Of a DNA stretch of 64,000 bases, positions 1 through 8,079 are shown piece by piece. Both the position numbers and the translations under genes were made by a program. Within the stretch, counting starts at the first letter, position 1; every line of letters starts with the position of its first letter. Location of the stretch: positions 124,001 to 188,000 of the forward strand of contig NZ_JQFA01000005.1 of assembly GCF_000763385.1 (NCBI RefSeq), written 5' to 3'. A model generated the notes under the pieces. That model was not told the DNA's origin and ran no database searches. It saw only the letters and a program-made list of their open reading frames with translations. The DNA comes from Leptolyngbya sp. KIOST-1 (GTDB lineage Bacteria > Cyanobacteriota > Cyanobacteriia > Phormidesmidales > Phormidesmidaceae).

Positions 1-160
1 GCTCGGTGCCGACGTAGTTACCAAAGGCCTGGGCAAAGGTGCCGACGATGGGGCCGTTGATGTACTGTCCAGAAGCTAGCACCTCTGCTACGGCAGCATT
101 GACGTCAGATTGAATGGTCCGAAACTGCTCCGTAAGATCGACAGGAGGAATTACACTCAC
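1..160 (-). CDS. DegT/DnrJ/EryC1/StrS family aminotransferase (5' end only)
   Basis: Only the first 53 or so codons are inside the window; the gene runs off the left edge. The translation opens VSVIPPVDLTEQF and contains a GQYINGPIVGTFA stretch, which is the N-terminal hallmark of PLP-dependent sugar aminotransferases of the DegT/DnrJ/EryC1 family. Members transaminate keto-sugars in nucleotide-sugar and cell-surface glycan synthesis. The start is taken as GTG at 160; it is preceded only by a weak purine-rich GAGCGA, so a nearby alternative cannot be excluded. The gene is divergent from ribD, with about 130 bp between them. Family call is firm; substrate unknown. Confidence 0.75.
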   Translation of the reverse strand, partial: MSVIPPVDLTEQFRTIQSDVNAAVAEVLASGQYINGPIVGTFAQAFGNYVGTE

Positions 161-290
161 TCGCTCACACTCATCTAGTGGATAGGCCTAGTTTACCCTA
201 CCCCATGGCTGCATCGGAGTCCGAGAGAGCCCAGGGGTAGGCACCGGCCCATCCCCCCTATCTACCGCTGCGCCAACCCAGGAGAATGCC

Positions 291-1430
291 TTGACTGACT
301 TGCCCATTTTTTCCCACGCCCCCGATTTTGCCCAGGATAGGTCTCCCCAGGCCGATCAGGCTCGCTGGATGCGGCGCTGTCTGGAACTGGCGCGCCGGGC
401 CGCCGGCCAAACCGCCCCTAACCCAATGGTCGGGTGCGTTGTGCTGAACCAGGGGCTGGTGGTGGGGGAAGGGTTCCACCCAGGGGCTGGACACCCCCAC
501 GCCGAGGTGTTTGCCCTGGCTCAGGCGGGCGATCGGGCCAGAGACTCCACCCTCTTCGTCAACCTGGAGCCCTGCAACCACACCGGTCGCACGCCCCCCT
601 GTACCGAGGCCGTGATCAAAGCGGGGGTGCGTCGGGTGGTGGTCGGCATGGTCGATCCAGACCCCAGGGTGTCTGGCACGGGTATTCAGCGCCTGCAGCA
701 GGCCGGTATCGAGGTTGAAGTCGGGGTAGAAGCAGCCGCCTGCCAGCGCCTCAATGAAGCGTTTATTCAGCGGGTCACCCGCCAGCGCCCCCTGGGGCTG
801 CTGAAATATGCCATGACCCTGGACGGCAAAATTGCGGCCACGGGCGGTCACAGCGCCTGGGTAACTGGACCGATGGCCCGAGCCGCCGTTCATCAGCTGC
901 GCTCAACCTGTGATGCGGTAGTGGTAGGGGGCAATACGGTCCGCCGCGACAACCCTCAGCTGACCAGCCACGGGCAAAGTGCCCACAACCCGCTCCGGGT
1001 GGTGATGAGCCGCGAACTCGAATTGCCTGCCCAGGCCCATCTATGGTCCGTAGAGGTGGCGCCAACGGTGGTGTTTACCGCCACCGCAGCCGACCCAGCC
1101 AGGCAAGAGCGGCTGGTCGCCCAGGGAGTAGAGGTGGTGACCCTTCCGGCCTTGAACCCCCGCCTGGTCACCGAGGCGCTGTATCAACGGGGCTGTGCCG
1201 CCGTGCTGTGGGAGTGCGGCGGACGGCTCTCCGCCCAAGCCATCGCAGATGGTGTTATCGACAAGCTATGGGCCTTTGTCGCGCCCAAGCTGGTGGGGGG
1301 CGACGCCGCCCCCGGACCCGTGGGGGACCTGGGAATTCGGCACATGGGGCAGGCACTCACCCTGGAGCGCACCACCTGGCGCACCCTGGGGGACGACCTA
1401 CTGCTGGAGGCGTACCTGGTTCAGAACTAG
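291..1430 (+). CDS. ribD: Bifunctional riboflavin deaminase/reductase RibD
   Basis: Catalyses two riboflavin-pathway steps: deamination of diaminohydroxyphosphoribosylaminopyrimidine and NADPH-dependent reduction of the ribosyl side chain. The 379-residue length is normal for the fused enzyme. The N-terminal deaminase domain carries the zinc site, with HAE at residues 70-72 and PCNHTGRTPPC giving Cys95 and Cys104. The reductase domain begins near residue 168 (LLKYAMTLDGKIA) and contains GGNTVRRDNPQLT near 213-225. The start is a TTG at 291, supported by AGGAG at 280-284. The gene is convergent with the thioredoxin-like gene, whose stop lies 11 bp away. ribH, encoding a later pathway step, is at the other end of this window. 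Confidence 0.96.
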   Translation: MTDLPIFSHAPDFAQDRSPQADQARWMRRCLELARRAAGQTAPNPMVGCVVLNQGLVVGEGFHPGAGHPHAEVFALAQAGDRARDSTLFVNLEPCNHTGRTPPCTEAVIKAGVRRVVVGMVDPDPRVSGTGIQRLQQAGIEVEVGVEAAACQRLNEAFIQRVTRQRPLGLLKYAMTLDGKIAATGGHSAWVTGPMARAAVHQLRSTCDAVVVGGNTVRRDNPQLTSHGQSAHNPLRVVMSRELELPAQAHLWSVEVAPTVVFTATAADPARQERLVAQGVEVVTLPALNPRLVTEALYQRGCAAVLWECGGRLSAQAIADGVIDKLWAFVAPKLVGGDAAPGPVGDLGIRHMGQALTLERTTWRTLGDDLLLEAYLVQN

Positions 1431-1441
1431 GGGATTCAGGG

Positions 1442-1810
1442 CTAGGGATAAATACGGACCAGCCGGGGAAGGTCGTAGATGAGCTCCCGACTGCGCATGA
1501 ACCCGTCCAGCGTCAGGCGCAGGTCGTCCTTACCGCGAAATGACTCCAGCCGCCGGGAGACCTCGCCCTGGTCAAACAGCAGCAGCGTGGGCAAATTGGA
1601 AAGCCGGTAGGTATTGGCCAACCGCAGATTTTCGTCAGCATTGACATCGACCAGCCGCACCTGGTCGTCCCATTCGGCCTGAAAACTTTGCAAAACTGGG
1701 GTAATTAGCTTACAGAGCCCGCACCAGGGAGCCCAAAAATGGACGAGAACAGGCAGCTCAGACTCAAGTACGACTGTTCTAAACGTGGCTTCGCCAACAG
1801 ACATTAACAT
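1442..1810 (-). CDS. Thioredoxin-fold protein with WCGLC active site
   Basis: A 122-residue single-domain thioredoxin-fold protein, probably a cytosolic disulfide oxidoreductase since no signal peptide is visible. The redox motif is WAPWCGLCK with Cys30 and Cys33; the cis-proline region NLPTLLLF follows near residue 75. The canonical proline between the cysteines (WCGPC) is replaced by leucine, which in this family usually changes redox potential or partner choice. A second Met (residue 3) could be the real start. Compare the canonical WCGPC thioredoxin at 9049. The C-terminal tail after the fold (RSRELIYDLPRLVRIYP) is not part of the core domain. Function beyond the family is unknown. Confidence 0.85.
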   Translation of the reverse strand: MLMSVGEATFRTVVLESELPVLVHFWAPWCGLCKLITPVLQSFQAEWDDQVRLVDVNADENLRLANTYRLSNLPTLLLFDQGEVSRRLESFRGKDDLRLTLDGFMRSRELIYDLPRLVRIYP

Positions 1811-2090
1811 TGGTTATATAAAAGGAGCTTGACTAACCGTCTGGGATCCCCTCTCAGGAGCACCCACGGAAAACTGTAGCGTTCGACTGTAACGTTTGAG
1901 GGTAATGAGAAAATATTATGTTTGCTATTGGGATCATTGTAGACCAGTTGAGAATGGAAGTTAATGGGCAAAAATAACGATTGTGCCAAATTCCTAACAC
2001 AGCCCTGCCTAACGGGAACCCGGGAGGGCCAGGAATAATCAGGCTATGGCCGACAGGCTGCGATCGCCCAGCTCCAACGCTTCCAGCATG

Positions 2091-4697
2091 CTATGGACAC
2101 TCGATAGGCTGGTGCTGCCGGAGCAGGTCCAGGGCATCGGCGGCGGGCAGGGGCTTAGCGAAAAAGTAGCCCTGCCCGTAGTCGCAGCCTTCCTGCTGCA
2201 GAATAACCATCTGGGTAGCTGTCTCGACCCCCTCGGCGACCACGTCCATACCCAGCTTTTGGCCCAGGGTCAAAATGGTGTTGATAATGGCCCGGTCTTC
2301 ATTACTCTTCTCCAACCGACCCACAAAGGACTTGTCAACTTTTAGGGTATCCATCGGAAAGCGGTGCAGGTAGCTGAGGGAGGAGTACCCGGTGCCAAAG
2401 TCGTCGATGGCTAACTTGAGGTCCAGGGCCTTGAGTTTGAGCATCAGGTCGATCGCGGCATCGACGTCTCCCATCACCATGCTTTCGGTGATCTCCAGGC
2501 GGATGCAGCGACCATCCACCTGGGTTTCCTGCAGGGCAGCCTCGATCTGACTGACCAGATCGGCCTGGCCAAACTGGCGGTTGGAGAGGTTTATGCTCAT
2601 GGTCAGATGGCGATGGTGCGGAAACAGCAGGTGCCAGTGGCGCAACTGTCGACAGGCCTCCTGAAAGATCCACTGACCCAGGGCCATAATTAACCCAGTT
2701 TCCTCTGCTGCCGGAATAAAGGCACTGGGCAGCACAAAGCCACGGTCTTTCTGATGCCACCGAACCAGGGCTTCAAACCCAGCTAAGGCTCCAGTTTTGA
2801 GATTGACAATGGGCTGGTAGTAGAGCAGAAACTCTTGGTTGTCGAGGGCGTTGATCAGGTCGCTTTCGAGCTGTAGTCGGTTGACGGCTTCGGTGAGCAT
2901 GCCCTGGGCAAACACCTCAAAGCGTGACTTGCCCAGGGCTTTAGCCCGGTACATGGCCGTGTGGGCATCCCGCAGGAGATTGGCGGGTTTGTAGGCCAGC
3001 CCCGGTTGACTGATGGCTACGCCAATGCTGAGGGTGCTGGGCAGCTTTTGGCCGTGTAGATGGAGCGGTTCAGAGAGGGCGTACTGCAACCGATCCATCA
3101 CCTCTCCAGCGGCAGCACCGGGCAGATGGGTGAGCAGCAGCGCAAATTCATCGCCGCCCACCCTCGCCACCTGGGCTTCGGGGGGCATGTGCTGCACCAG
3201 GCGCTGGGTCATGATCTGCAGCACTTCGTCGCCCACCTGGTGCCCCAGACTTTCGTTAATTACCTTAAAGCGATCAATACCCATAAAGGCCACAATCACT
3301 GGCAGTTCAGGATTTTGACGGTAGTGCAGGGCATGCTGAATTGTGCCGATAAAAGCCTCTCGGTTAGGCAGGCCGGTCAAAGCGTCGTGGGTGGTACGGT
3401 AGAGCAGCTTGTAGGCCAGCACCACGGCGGTAGTCGCCACTATGCCGGTAGCCGGTTCCGCTAGGGGAAGCCACACCAGCTCATTGATTCCCAGCCAACC
3501 GCTGCCGCCCAAGGCTCCCAGCAGCAGACCGCCCGACAGCAGCAAACCGCTGGGCCCCCGGGCGAACCAGACCAGGCTACCGGCGGCCAAACACCAGCCC
3601 CATAGCCACAGCCATTCGCTCCAGGGGGGCAGAAACCGGTACTGGGCGGGCCGATCGGTAATGATGTCAAGCAGTTGGCGAATCATTTGCCCGTGGATGA
3701 CGACCCCAGGCATGGTCAACTCTGTGTCCTGGTTGAAGCTAAACGGGGTAAAAAAGCGATCCTTAAGGCTGGCGGCCGTCGTGCCAATCAGGACGATGTT
3801 GCCCTCGATCCAGTCGGGTTCAAACTGCTGACTTAACACCTGACTGATGGAAAGGTGGCGGGCTGGCAGGTGGTCGGTGTGGTAGCGCAACAGGATTTGG
3901 TAGCCACTGCTGTCAACGTTTTGATAGCCACCATCCTGGGAAGAGAGGACTCGAATGGCGCGATCGCCCAAAATCAGGTGATTGGCCTCCGCCTTCAGAG
4001 CCCCAGCAGCATAACCCTGAAAGGCCATGATCACGCGCAGGGCAAAGGAGTAGTAGCCACCCTCAGGACTGCGCACGAAGATCAGGTTGCGGCGGATCAC
4101 GCCGTCGGAGTCGGTGGGAAAATCGTTGAACCCTACCCGCTCTGGCTCAACGGTGGGTGGCGGCGGCACTTCACCCTGGCCCTGGGAACTGCCCACATTC
4201 ATGATGGCGATCAGATTGGGGGCAGCTAGGGCGTCAATCAGGGCAGCCGAGCCCGGCGGGCGCAGGGTGCTTCGGTAGAGGTCCAGGCCAACCACCCTGG
4301 GGTTTTGGGCCTGAAGGGTCTGAATCACTTCAGCCAGCAGGGCATCGCTGAGAGGCCAGCCATACTGGCGAATATCGGCCTCGGTAATCCCCACAATGGT
4401 CATCCGCGGGTCGAGCTCTTCACTCGGGAGAAACCGCACCAGTTGATCAAATAGAAACAGTTCCGCTGGTTCTAGAACGTTGAGCAGCTTTACCCCCGTC
4501 ACCAGGGTGCTGGCCAGGATACTAGCCAACAGCACTATCTTGCCGCCGCTGTTGAGCGGGGTGCGTCCCCACCATTGCAGCGTCTGAGGTACGACGTCTC
4601 GGCGCAGCCGATGGCTGATTCTGTGGATCGTCCCTTTCACAATTGCTGGGCCTTTGTAAAGACAGAAACTAACGACGGAGAATGGCTCAGGTAACAC
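2091..4697 (-). CDS. CHASE2-GGDEF-EAL cyclic-di-GMP signalling protein
   Basis: An 868-residue membrane-bound cyclic-di-GMP enzyme. Visible order: an N-terminal membrane segment (about residues 53-73), an extracytoplasmic CHASE2 sensor (about 75-345), three closely spaced membrane segments (about 362-433), a GGDEF domain with intact GGDEF at 514-518, and an EAL domain with intact EALVRW at 642-647. Both catalytic signatures are preserved, so synthesis, hydrolysis or both are possible; which one dominates cannot be read from sequence. The open frame begins with GTG at 4697 and there is no ATG until residue 99, well past the first membrane segment, so the start must be a non-ATG codon. The signal sensed by CHASE2 is unknown. 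Confidence 0.93.
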   Translation of the reverse strand: MLPEPFSVVSFCLYKGPAIVKGTIHRISHRLRRDVVPQTLQWWGRTPLNSGGKIVLLASILASTLVTGVKLLNVLEPAELFLFDQLVRFLPSEELDPRMTIVGITEADIRQYGWPLSDALLAEVIQTLQAQNPRVVGLDLYRSTLRPPGSAALIDALAAPNLIAIMNVGSSQGQGEVPPPPTVEPERVGFNDFPTDSDGVIRRNLIFVRSPEGGYYSFALRVIMAFQGYAAGALKAEANHLILGDRAIRVLSSQDGGYQNVDSSGYQILLRYHTDHLPARHLSISQVLSQQFEPDWIEGNIVLIGTTAASLKDRFFTPFSFNQDTELTMPGVVIHGQMIRQLLDIITDRPAQYRFLPPWSEWLWLWGWCLAAGSLVWFARGPSGLLLSGGLLLGALGGSGWLGINELVWLPLAEPATGIVATTAVVLAYKLLYRTTHDALTGLPNREAFIGTIQHALHYRQNPELPVIVAFMGIDRFKVINESLGHQVGDEVLQIMTQRLVQHMPPEAQVARVGGDEFALLLTHLPGAAAGEVMDRLQYALSEPLHLHGQKLPSTLSIGVAISQPGLAYKPANLLRDAHTAMYRAKALGKSRFEVFAQGMLTEAVNRLQLESDLINALDNQEFLLYYQPIVNLKTGALAGFEALVRWHQKDRGFVLPSAFIPAAEETGLIMALGQWIFQEACRQLRHWHLLFPHHRHLTMSINLSNRQFGQADLVSQIEAALQETQVDGRCIRLEITESMVMGDVDAAIDLMLKLKALDLKLAIDDFGTGYSSLSYLHRFPMDTLKVDKSFVGRLEKSNEDRAIINTILTLGQKLGMDVVAEGVETATQMVILQQEGCDYGQGYFFAKPLPAADALDLLRQHQPIECP

Positions 4698-4860
4698 ACC
4701 AGGGCTTCCCTGTCCTTAGTCAAGACGCCAGGGGAGCAGAACTGGTGTCAAGCATGCCCAGATCGACGATCCTTTTGCCAGTGTTATAGCTTTCTTATTG
4801 GTAAACAGGTCTATCTATTGCCTGTCGATCCCATCAACGTTCTCTCCCCGGCCTAAACAC

Positions 4861-4898
4861 CGGTGGCGGCAGACTCAGGTTAGAGTCCGCCGCCACCG
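4861..4898. terminator. Long GC-rich hairpin, possible bidirectional terminator
   Basis: Arms at 4861-4876 and 4883-4898 are complementary over 16 positions with one A-C mismatch, around a 6-base loop (AGGTTA). The hairpin lies about 70 bp past the stop of the small minus-strand ORF at 4969-5169. Neither side has a clear T tract, so it is a stable stem rather than a textbook intrinsic terminator. Confidence 0.5.
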
Positions 4899-4968
4899 CA
4901 GGATACTTTATATAATGCTTCACTGGCGCGGGATTATAGCTCCAGGCATGGAAGGCGTTCCGGCCAGC

Positions 4969-5169
4969 CTACTCTACCCTGGCCGGACTGGGTGTGACCC
5001 AGTGGGTACCGCCGCCCTGACGTCGGCCTGGGAACTCGTCCCGGCTCTTGGCGCTGGCGACCGACTCTACCCCGAAGGCCTGAAAAACAACAATAGCTGT
5101 CAACGATAGCGTCCCCAGAGCGAGGGCTGAATGGCGAGAACGAACGGTATGTCCGAACGGAGTTTGCAT
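4969..5169 (-). CDS. Small putative secreted protein, unknown function
   Basis: A 66-residue ORF beginning with ATG. Residues 1-40 look like a signal peptide: basic residues near Arg10-Arg12, then a hydrophobic run LALGTLSLTAIVVFQAFG, then a possible cleavage region near VASAKS. The mature part would be only about 26 residues, rich in glycine and arginine (FPGRRQGGGTHW). That GRRxGGGT pattern resembles the segment just after the signal peptide in some longer cyanobacterial secreted proteins, such as DUF928 types, so this may be the surviving 5' end of a decayed gene. It is isolated, with a strong hairpin downstream. I do not recognise a function. Confidence 0.45.
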   Translation of the reverse strand: MQTPFGHTVRSRHSALALGTLSLTAIVVFQAFGVESVASAKSRDEFPGRRQGGGTHWVTPSPARVE

Positions 5170-5557
5170 GAGATGTATCGTTGTAACCCCAGGATTCGGT
5201 GAGCTCAGCCTGAGGGTAGACGCTCCCTAAACAACAAGATGACCCGGGCTTGCGTTGACCACGGCAGGCAGCAACCTACGGCCATCAGCGAAGCTTAAAT
5301 CTATTAAGGCCGAGGTGCATCCAGACCATCGACAGGGGACCCACTGAACTGAGTGTTGCGAGAATTCACGGAGATTTTGTCCTGGCCTGCCGGAGATGTA
5401 TGAGGATTTTGTAAAATTCCCTAAAACTTTCCGGATTTTGCCAAAGCTAGCGCTGGCAGCACTATCTGACCCAATGCTCTCGGTAAAACCCTAGCCAAAC
5501 CATCCGTAAACCTACGGAACTCCGGTAAAACCACAGCTGTAGTTTGGCTTTTCTATC

Positions 5558-6337
5558 TCACAGCAAAACCAAACCCAGTAGCAGGGCCAGGACTGCGCCA
5601 GTTGCCGTGTTAATGCCGTTGACCACCTCATTGGTCAGCCAGGCGAATCGGTGTTGGAGGGTGGCGCCAATCAGGCTTTCGAGGGTGGTGGCCAGAAAAG
5701 CCGCTCCCAGGCAAAGGACTATCGCCCAGGGGCCGATCAAGCCTACCCCCCAGCCCACCAGCGCGATAACCAGGGATCCGACCACGCCTGCCAGCGTGCC
5801 CTCCAGGCTAACGGCTCCCTCGGTACCGGCAGGCACGGGTTTAAGCGAGGTGATCAAAAAGGTATGCCGCCCGTAGGCTTTGCCTACTTCACTGGCGGTG
5901 GTGTCCGAGAGTTTGGTGCTGAGGCTGCTGACGTAGGCCAGGGCCAGCAGCGGCAGCCATAGTTGCTGGCGCGCGGGCGGGGCAAAGGCGCTGACCAGGG
6001 CGATCGCGATCGCGCAGAGGGCCGCAGCCAGGGCCGAACCCCAGACATTTTCGGGCCCCCTTACCCCCGAACGCCCTTCGGCAATACCAGCAGCTTCTTT
6101 GCGCCGCCGCCCCAGGCGGGTGACGGCCGACCCGGCTATAAAGTAAGCCATGACGACCAGGTAGCCTGGCCAGCCCATACAACCCCAAATGATCACTCCC
6201 AAGACCCAGGCGTGGAAATAACCCGCTGGTGTGAGCAGCTTTTTGGGCAGCCCCCAGGCCAGCAGCAGCAGGGCTGTGTTGAGCAAGATACCAATCAGCC
6301 ATCCCGTCATCTGGGGAGATAAAAAATCGAGTGCCAT
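5558..6337 (-). CDS. DUF92 family membrane protein (VTE6-like, possible phytyl-phosphate kinase)
   Basis: A 259-residue polytopic membrane protein of the DUF92 family. About six to seven hydrophobic segments are visible, including residues 10-28, 38-56, 59-72, 100-118, 127-139, 183-215 and 243-258. The conserved central section is KLSDTTASEVGKAYGR, followed by the GTEGAVSLEGTLAG motif of this family. The plant homologue VTE6 phosphorylates phytyl-phosphate to phytyl-diphosphate for tocopherol synthesis and chlorophyll-phytol salvage, and cyanobacterial members are considered equivalents. The specific activity here is therefore inference from family. The gene is followed on the minus strand by a small hairpin at 5503-5518. 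Confidence 0.85.
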   Translation of the reverse strand: MALDFLSPQMTGWLIGILLNTALLLLAWGLPKKLLTPAGYFHAWVLGVIIWGCMGWPGYLVVMAYFIAGSAVTRLGRRRKEAAGIAEGRSGVRGPENVWGSALAAALCAIAIALVSAFAPPARQQLWLPLLALAYVSSLSTKLSDTTASEVGKAYGRHTFLITSLKPVPAGTEGAVSLEGTLAGVVGSLVIALVGWGVGLIGPWAIVLCLGAAFLATTLESLIGATLQHRFAWLTNEVVNGINTATGAVLALLLGLVLL

Positions 6338-6388
6338 AGCTTGAATGTCGCCATAGATAAAGCCCTCAACGATCGCGCAACGCTCTAC

Positions 6389-6814
6389 CTACAGGGCAAA
6401 GGCCTTGTGCAGGTGGAGACAATGGCCTGACTCAAGGGCTGGTTCGTAGGTCAAGCGATCGGCTACCAAATACATAATTTTAAGCCCTCGCCCTCCCTCG
6501 GAGTCTGTATTGTTGGCGGTAATTCGCTGGCGCAGCACCGAGGCCAAATCAAAGCCGGGGCCCTGATCCCAAATGCGGATGTCGATGGTGCGATCGCTGA
6601 TGGCTACTTCAATGCGAACTGGGGTATCGAGCGGGAGCCCAGTGTGGGCATGGCGTACAGCGTTGGTAAAACCTTCGATCAGGGCGAGTTGGCATTGCAA
6701 CCAGATATTGTGCGGAATTGGAGCAGCCTGAAACTGATCGAACCACGCCAGGACTGACTTGAGGGCCGCAGGGTCAGTTTGAGTTTCAATCTGGCTGGTG
6801 TGCTGGTAGGTCAA
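6389..6814 (-). CDS. Anti-sigma-factor-type ATPase (HATPase_c_2, RsbW-like)
   Basis: A 141-residue GHKL ATPase with no sensor or receiver domain, the form used by anti-sigma-factor serine kinases in partner-switching systems. Visible ATP-binding elements are the N box EGFTNAVRHAH (about 48-58), the G1 box WDQGPGFD (about 83-90) and the G2 region GGRGLKIMYL (about 107-116). The reading frame opens with TTG at 6814 and there is no ATG close by, so the start is not certain. No anti-sigma-antagonist or PP2C phosphatase gene lies beside it; sigF is 4.7 kb away, but nothing in the sequence links the two. Partner unknown. Confidence 0.82.
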   Translation of the reverse strand: MTYQHTSQIETQTDPAALKSVLAWFDQFQAAPIPHNIWLQCQLALIEGFTNAVRHAHTGLPLDTPVRIEVAISDRTIDIRIWDQGPGFDLASVLRQRITANNTDSEGGRGLKIMYLVADRLTYEPALESGHCLHLHKAFAL

Positions 6815-7048
6815 AACAGGCTAGGGCTAGATCGCTCACCTTTGCATCATAGGCCGAAGCCCACCCCGGCAAAAGCTTTCAATCAAAGAGTTTTAAATCT
6901 ATTTTTGCTTTCGCCCCGGGCTTTGGGCATGTCGTCAATTTTGGGCCCAACAAACGTTAGCGCCAGGGTTGCTATGGGCGACTCAAGCCATAGGCTAAGG
7001 GCTAAGATCTTTGATATTTTCCCTATTGGAGGAAATTGAACACAGCCC

Positions 7049-7822
7049 TTAAAACTGGGAAGGGTTCAGCCAGGCCAGCAGGTTGCGACGCAGCCGATTC
7101 AGGTCACGATAAAATTCTTGCTGGACAAACTGCCCCAGAGCATCGAGGGGACTAAACGACGTACCCGGCTGCCAGCCAAACTCCTGGGCGATGGGGGTGG
7201 TATGGGACCCTGGCAGCAACTGAACGGTGGTGCACTCGGCAAAGCGCCGGATCAGCACCTCTGATAGAGGACGGGTTTGATCGAGGTTGTCGCTGCGAAA
7301 CTTGATCAGCAGGTTATGGGGCACGGGATAGCGATCGCGCACCAGGCCCAGGGTGGTCTCTGGGTCGGGGGTAAACTCAACATTAAACGCGGGATTGAAC
7401 TGCACCGCCTGCTCCAAAAACGGAATCGATCGCCGGGCCGGATAGTTGTTGAAACTCATATAGATATTGCCAGCCCGCTCCACCTCCCAGAGGCAGTTGA
7501 TCAATAGATGGACCTTGCAGCCCATGCTGTGACCCAAACCATAGATCGGCAAGTTGCTACCGTTACCCAGCACGCGCTTCTCCAGATAGCGCATTGCCTG
7601 GTCAAAGGTAATCAGCACTTCCTGGGCAATAACGCTGTGATCAAAGGTGTTGATAAACGGGGTGGCTACGATCGCAAACCCCTGCCGAGCCAGGTTTTCG
7701 AGGAGCCACTGGTAGGTGACATTGGGGGCCGCGGCCACAAAAGCCCCACCTAAAAAATGTACGATCGCCCTTGGGTTAGGGGGCACTAAAATCCAGTTGC
7801 CCGATACCTCTTGCCAGTTCAT
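7049..7822 (-). CDS. DUF1350 family alpha/beta-fold protein
   Basis: A 257-residue protein of the DUF1350 family, conserved in cyanobacteria and plastids. It begins with the family-typical MNWQEVSGNWILVPP, and therefore the ATG at 7822 is preferred over an upstream in-frame ATG at 7906 that would add 28 atypical residues. The segment LGHSMGCKVH (about residues 96-105) is a nucleophile elbow of alpha/beta hydrolases, and PGSHTTPIAQEFGW near 210-224 could supply the histidine. Earlier HFLGGAFVAAAP is the oxyanion-hole region. The biochemical role of the family is not established to my knowledge. Confidence 0.85.
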   Translation of the reverse strand: MNWQEVSGNWILVPPNPRAIVHFLGGAFVAAAPNVTYQWLLENLARQGFAIVATPFINTFDHSVIAQEVLITFDQAMRYLEKRVLGNGSNLPIYGLGHSMGCKVHLLINCLWEVERAGNIYMSFNNYPARRSIPFLEQAVQFNPAFNVEFTPDPETTLGLVRDRYPVPHNLLIKFRSDNLDQTRPLSEVLIRRFAECTTVQLLPGSHTTPIAQEFGWQPGTSFSPLDALGQFVQQEFYRDLNRLRRNLLAWLNPSQF

Positions 7823-8079
7823 CACAGTCGGGGGGTGCGTCCTTTGGCGGTGAATGCCCAGGCGGGCAGGGTCTGACCTGGGAGATTGCTCCTTCATTTC
7901 CTTCATTACTGTAGCGATAGTGAGCGAGTTCGTCGTCCAGACCGGGGGGCCAAGGGAACGCGATCGCCGCGGAACTGATAAAACTACGCCACTGCTGCCC
8001 TAACGATTGACCGCTTGTAAGACCCTTGCCTTCCCCTTCGCTGGAGCGGTAAGCTGATGGGCCTGAAGGAGGTAAAGCT

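Larger units (their letters stand above)
4698..5557. other. Gene-poor intergenic stretch with one small ORF
   Basis: About 860 bp between the CHASE2 gene and the DUF92 gene. It holds a possible 66-codon secreted-protein ORF (4969-5169, minus), a strong imperfect hairpin at 4861-4898, and a small perfect hairpin TCCGTA-AACC-TACGGA at 5503-5518 just beyond the DUF92 stop, followed on the minus strand by a T-rich run. No other convincing coding signal was seen on either strand. Confidence 0.6.

Noticed and set aside
1804..1989. 61-codon minus-strand ORF upstream of the WCGLC thioredoxin-like gene
   Set aside because: Atypical composition, no ribosome site, overlaps the thioredoxin-like gene's own start region.
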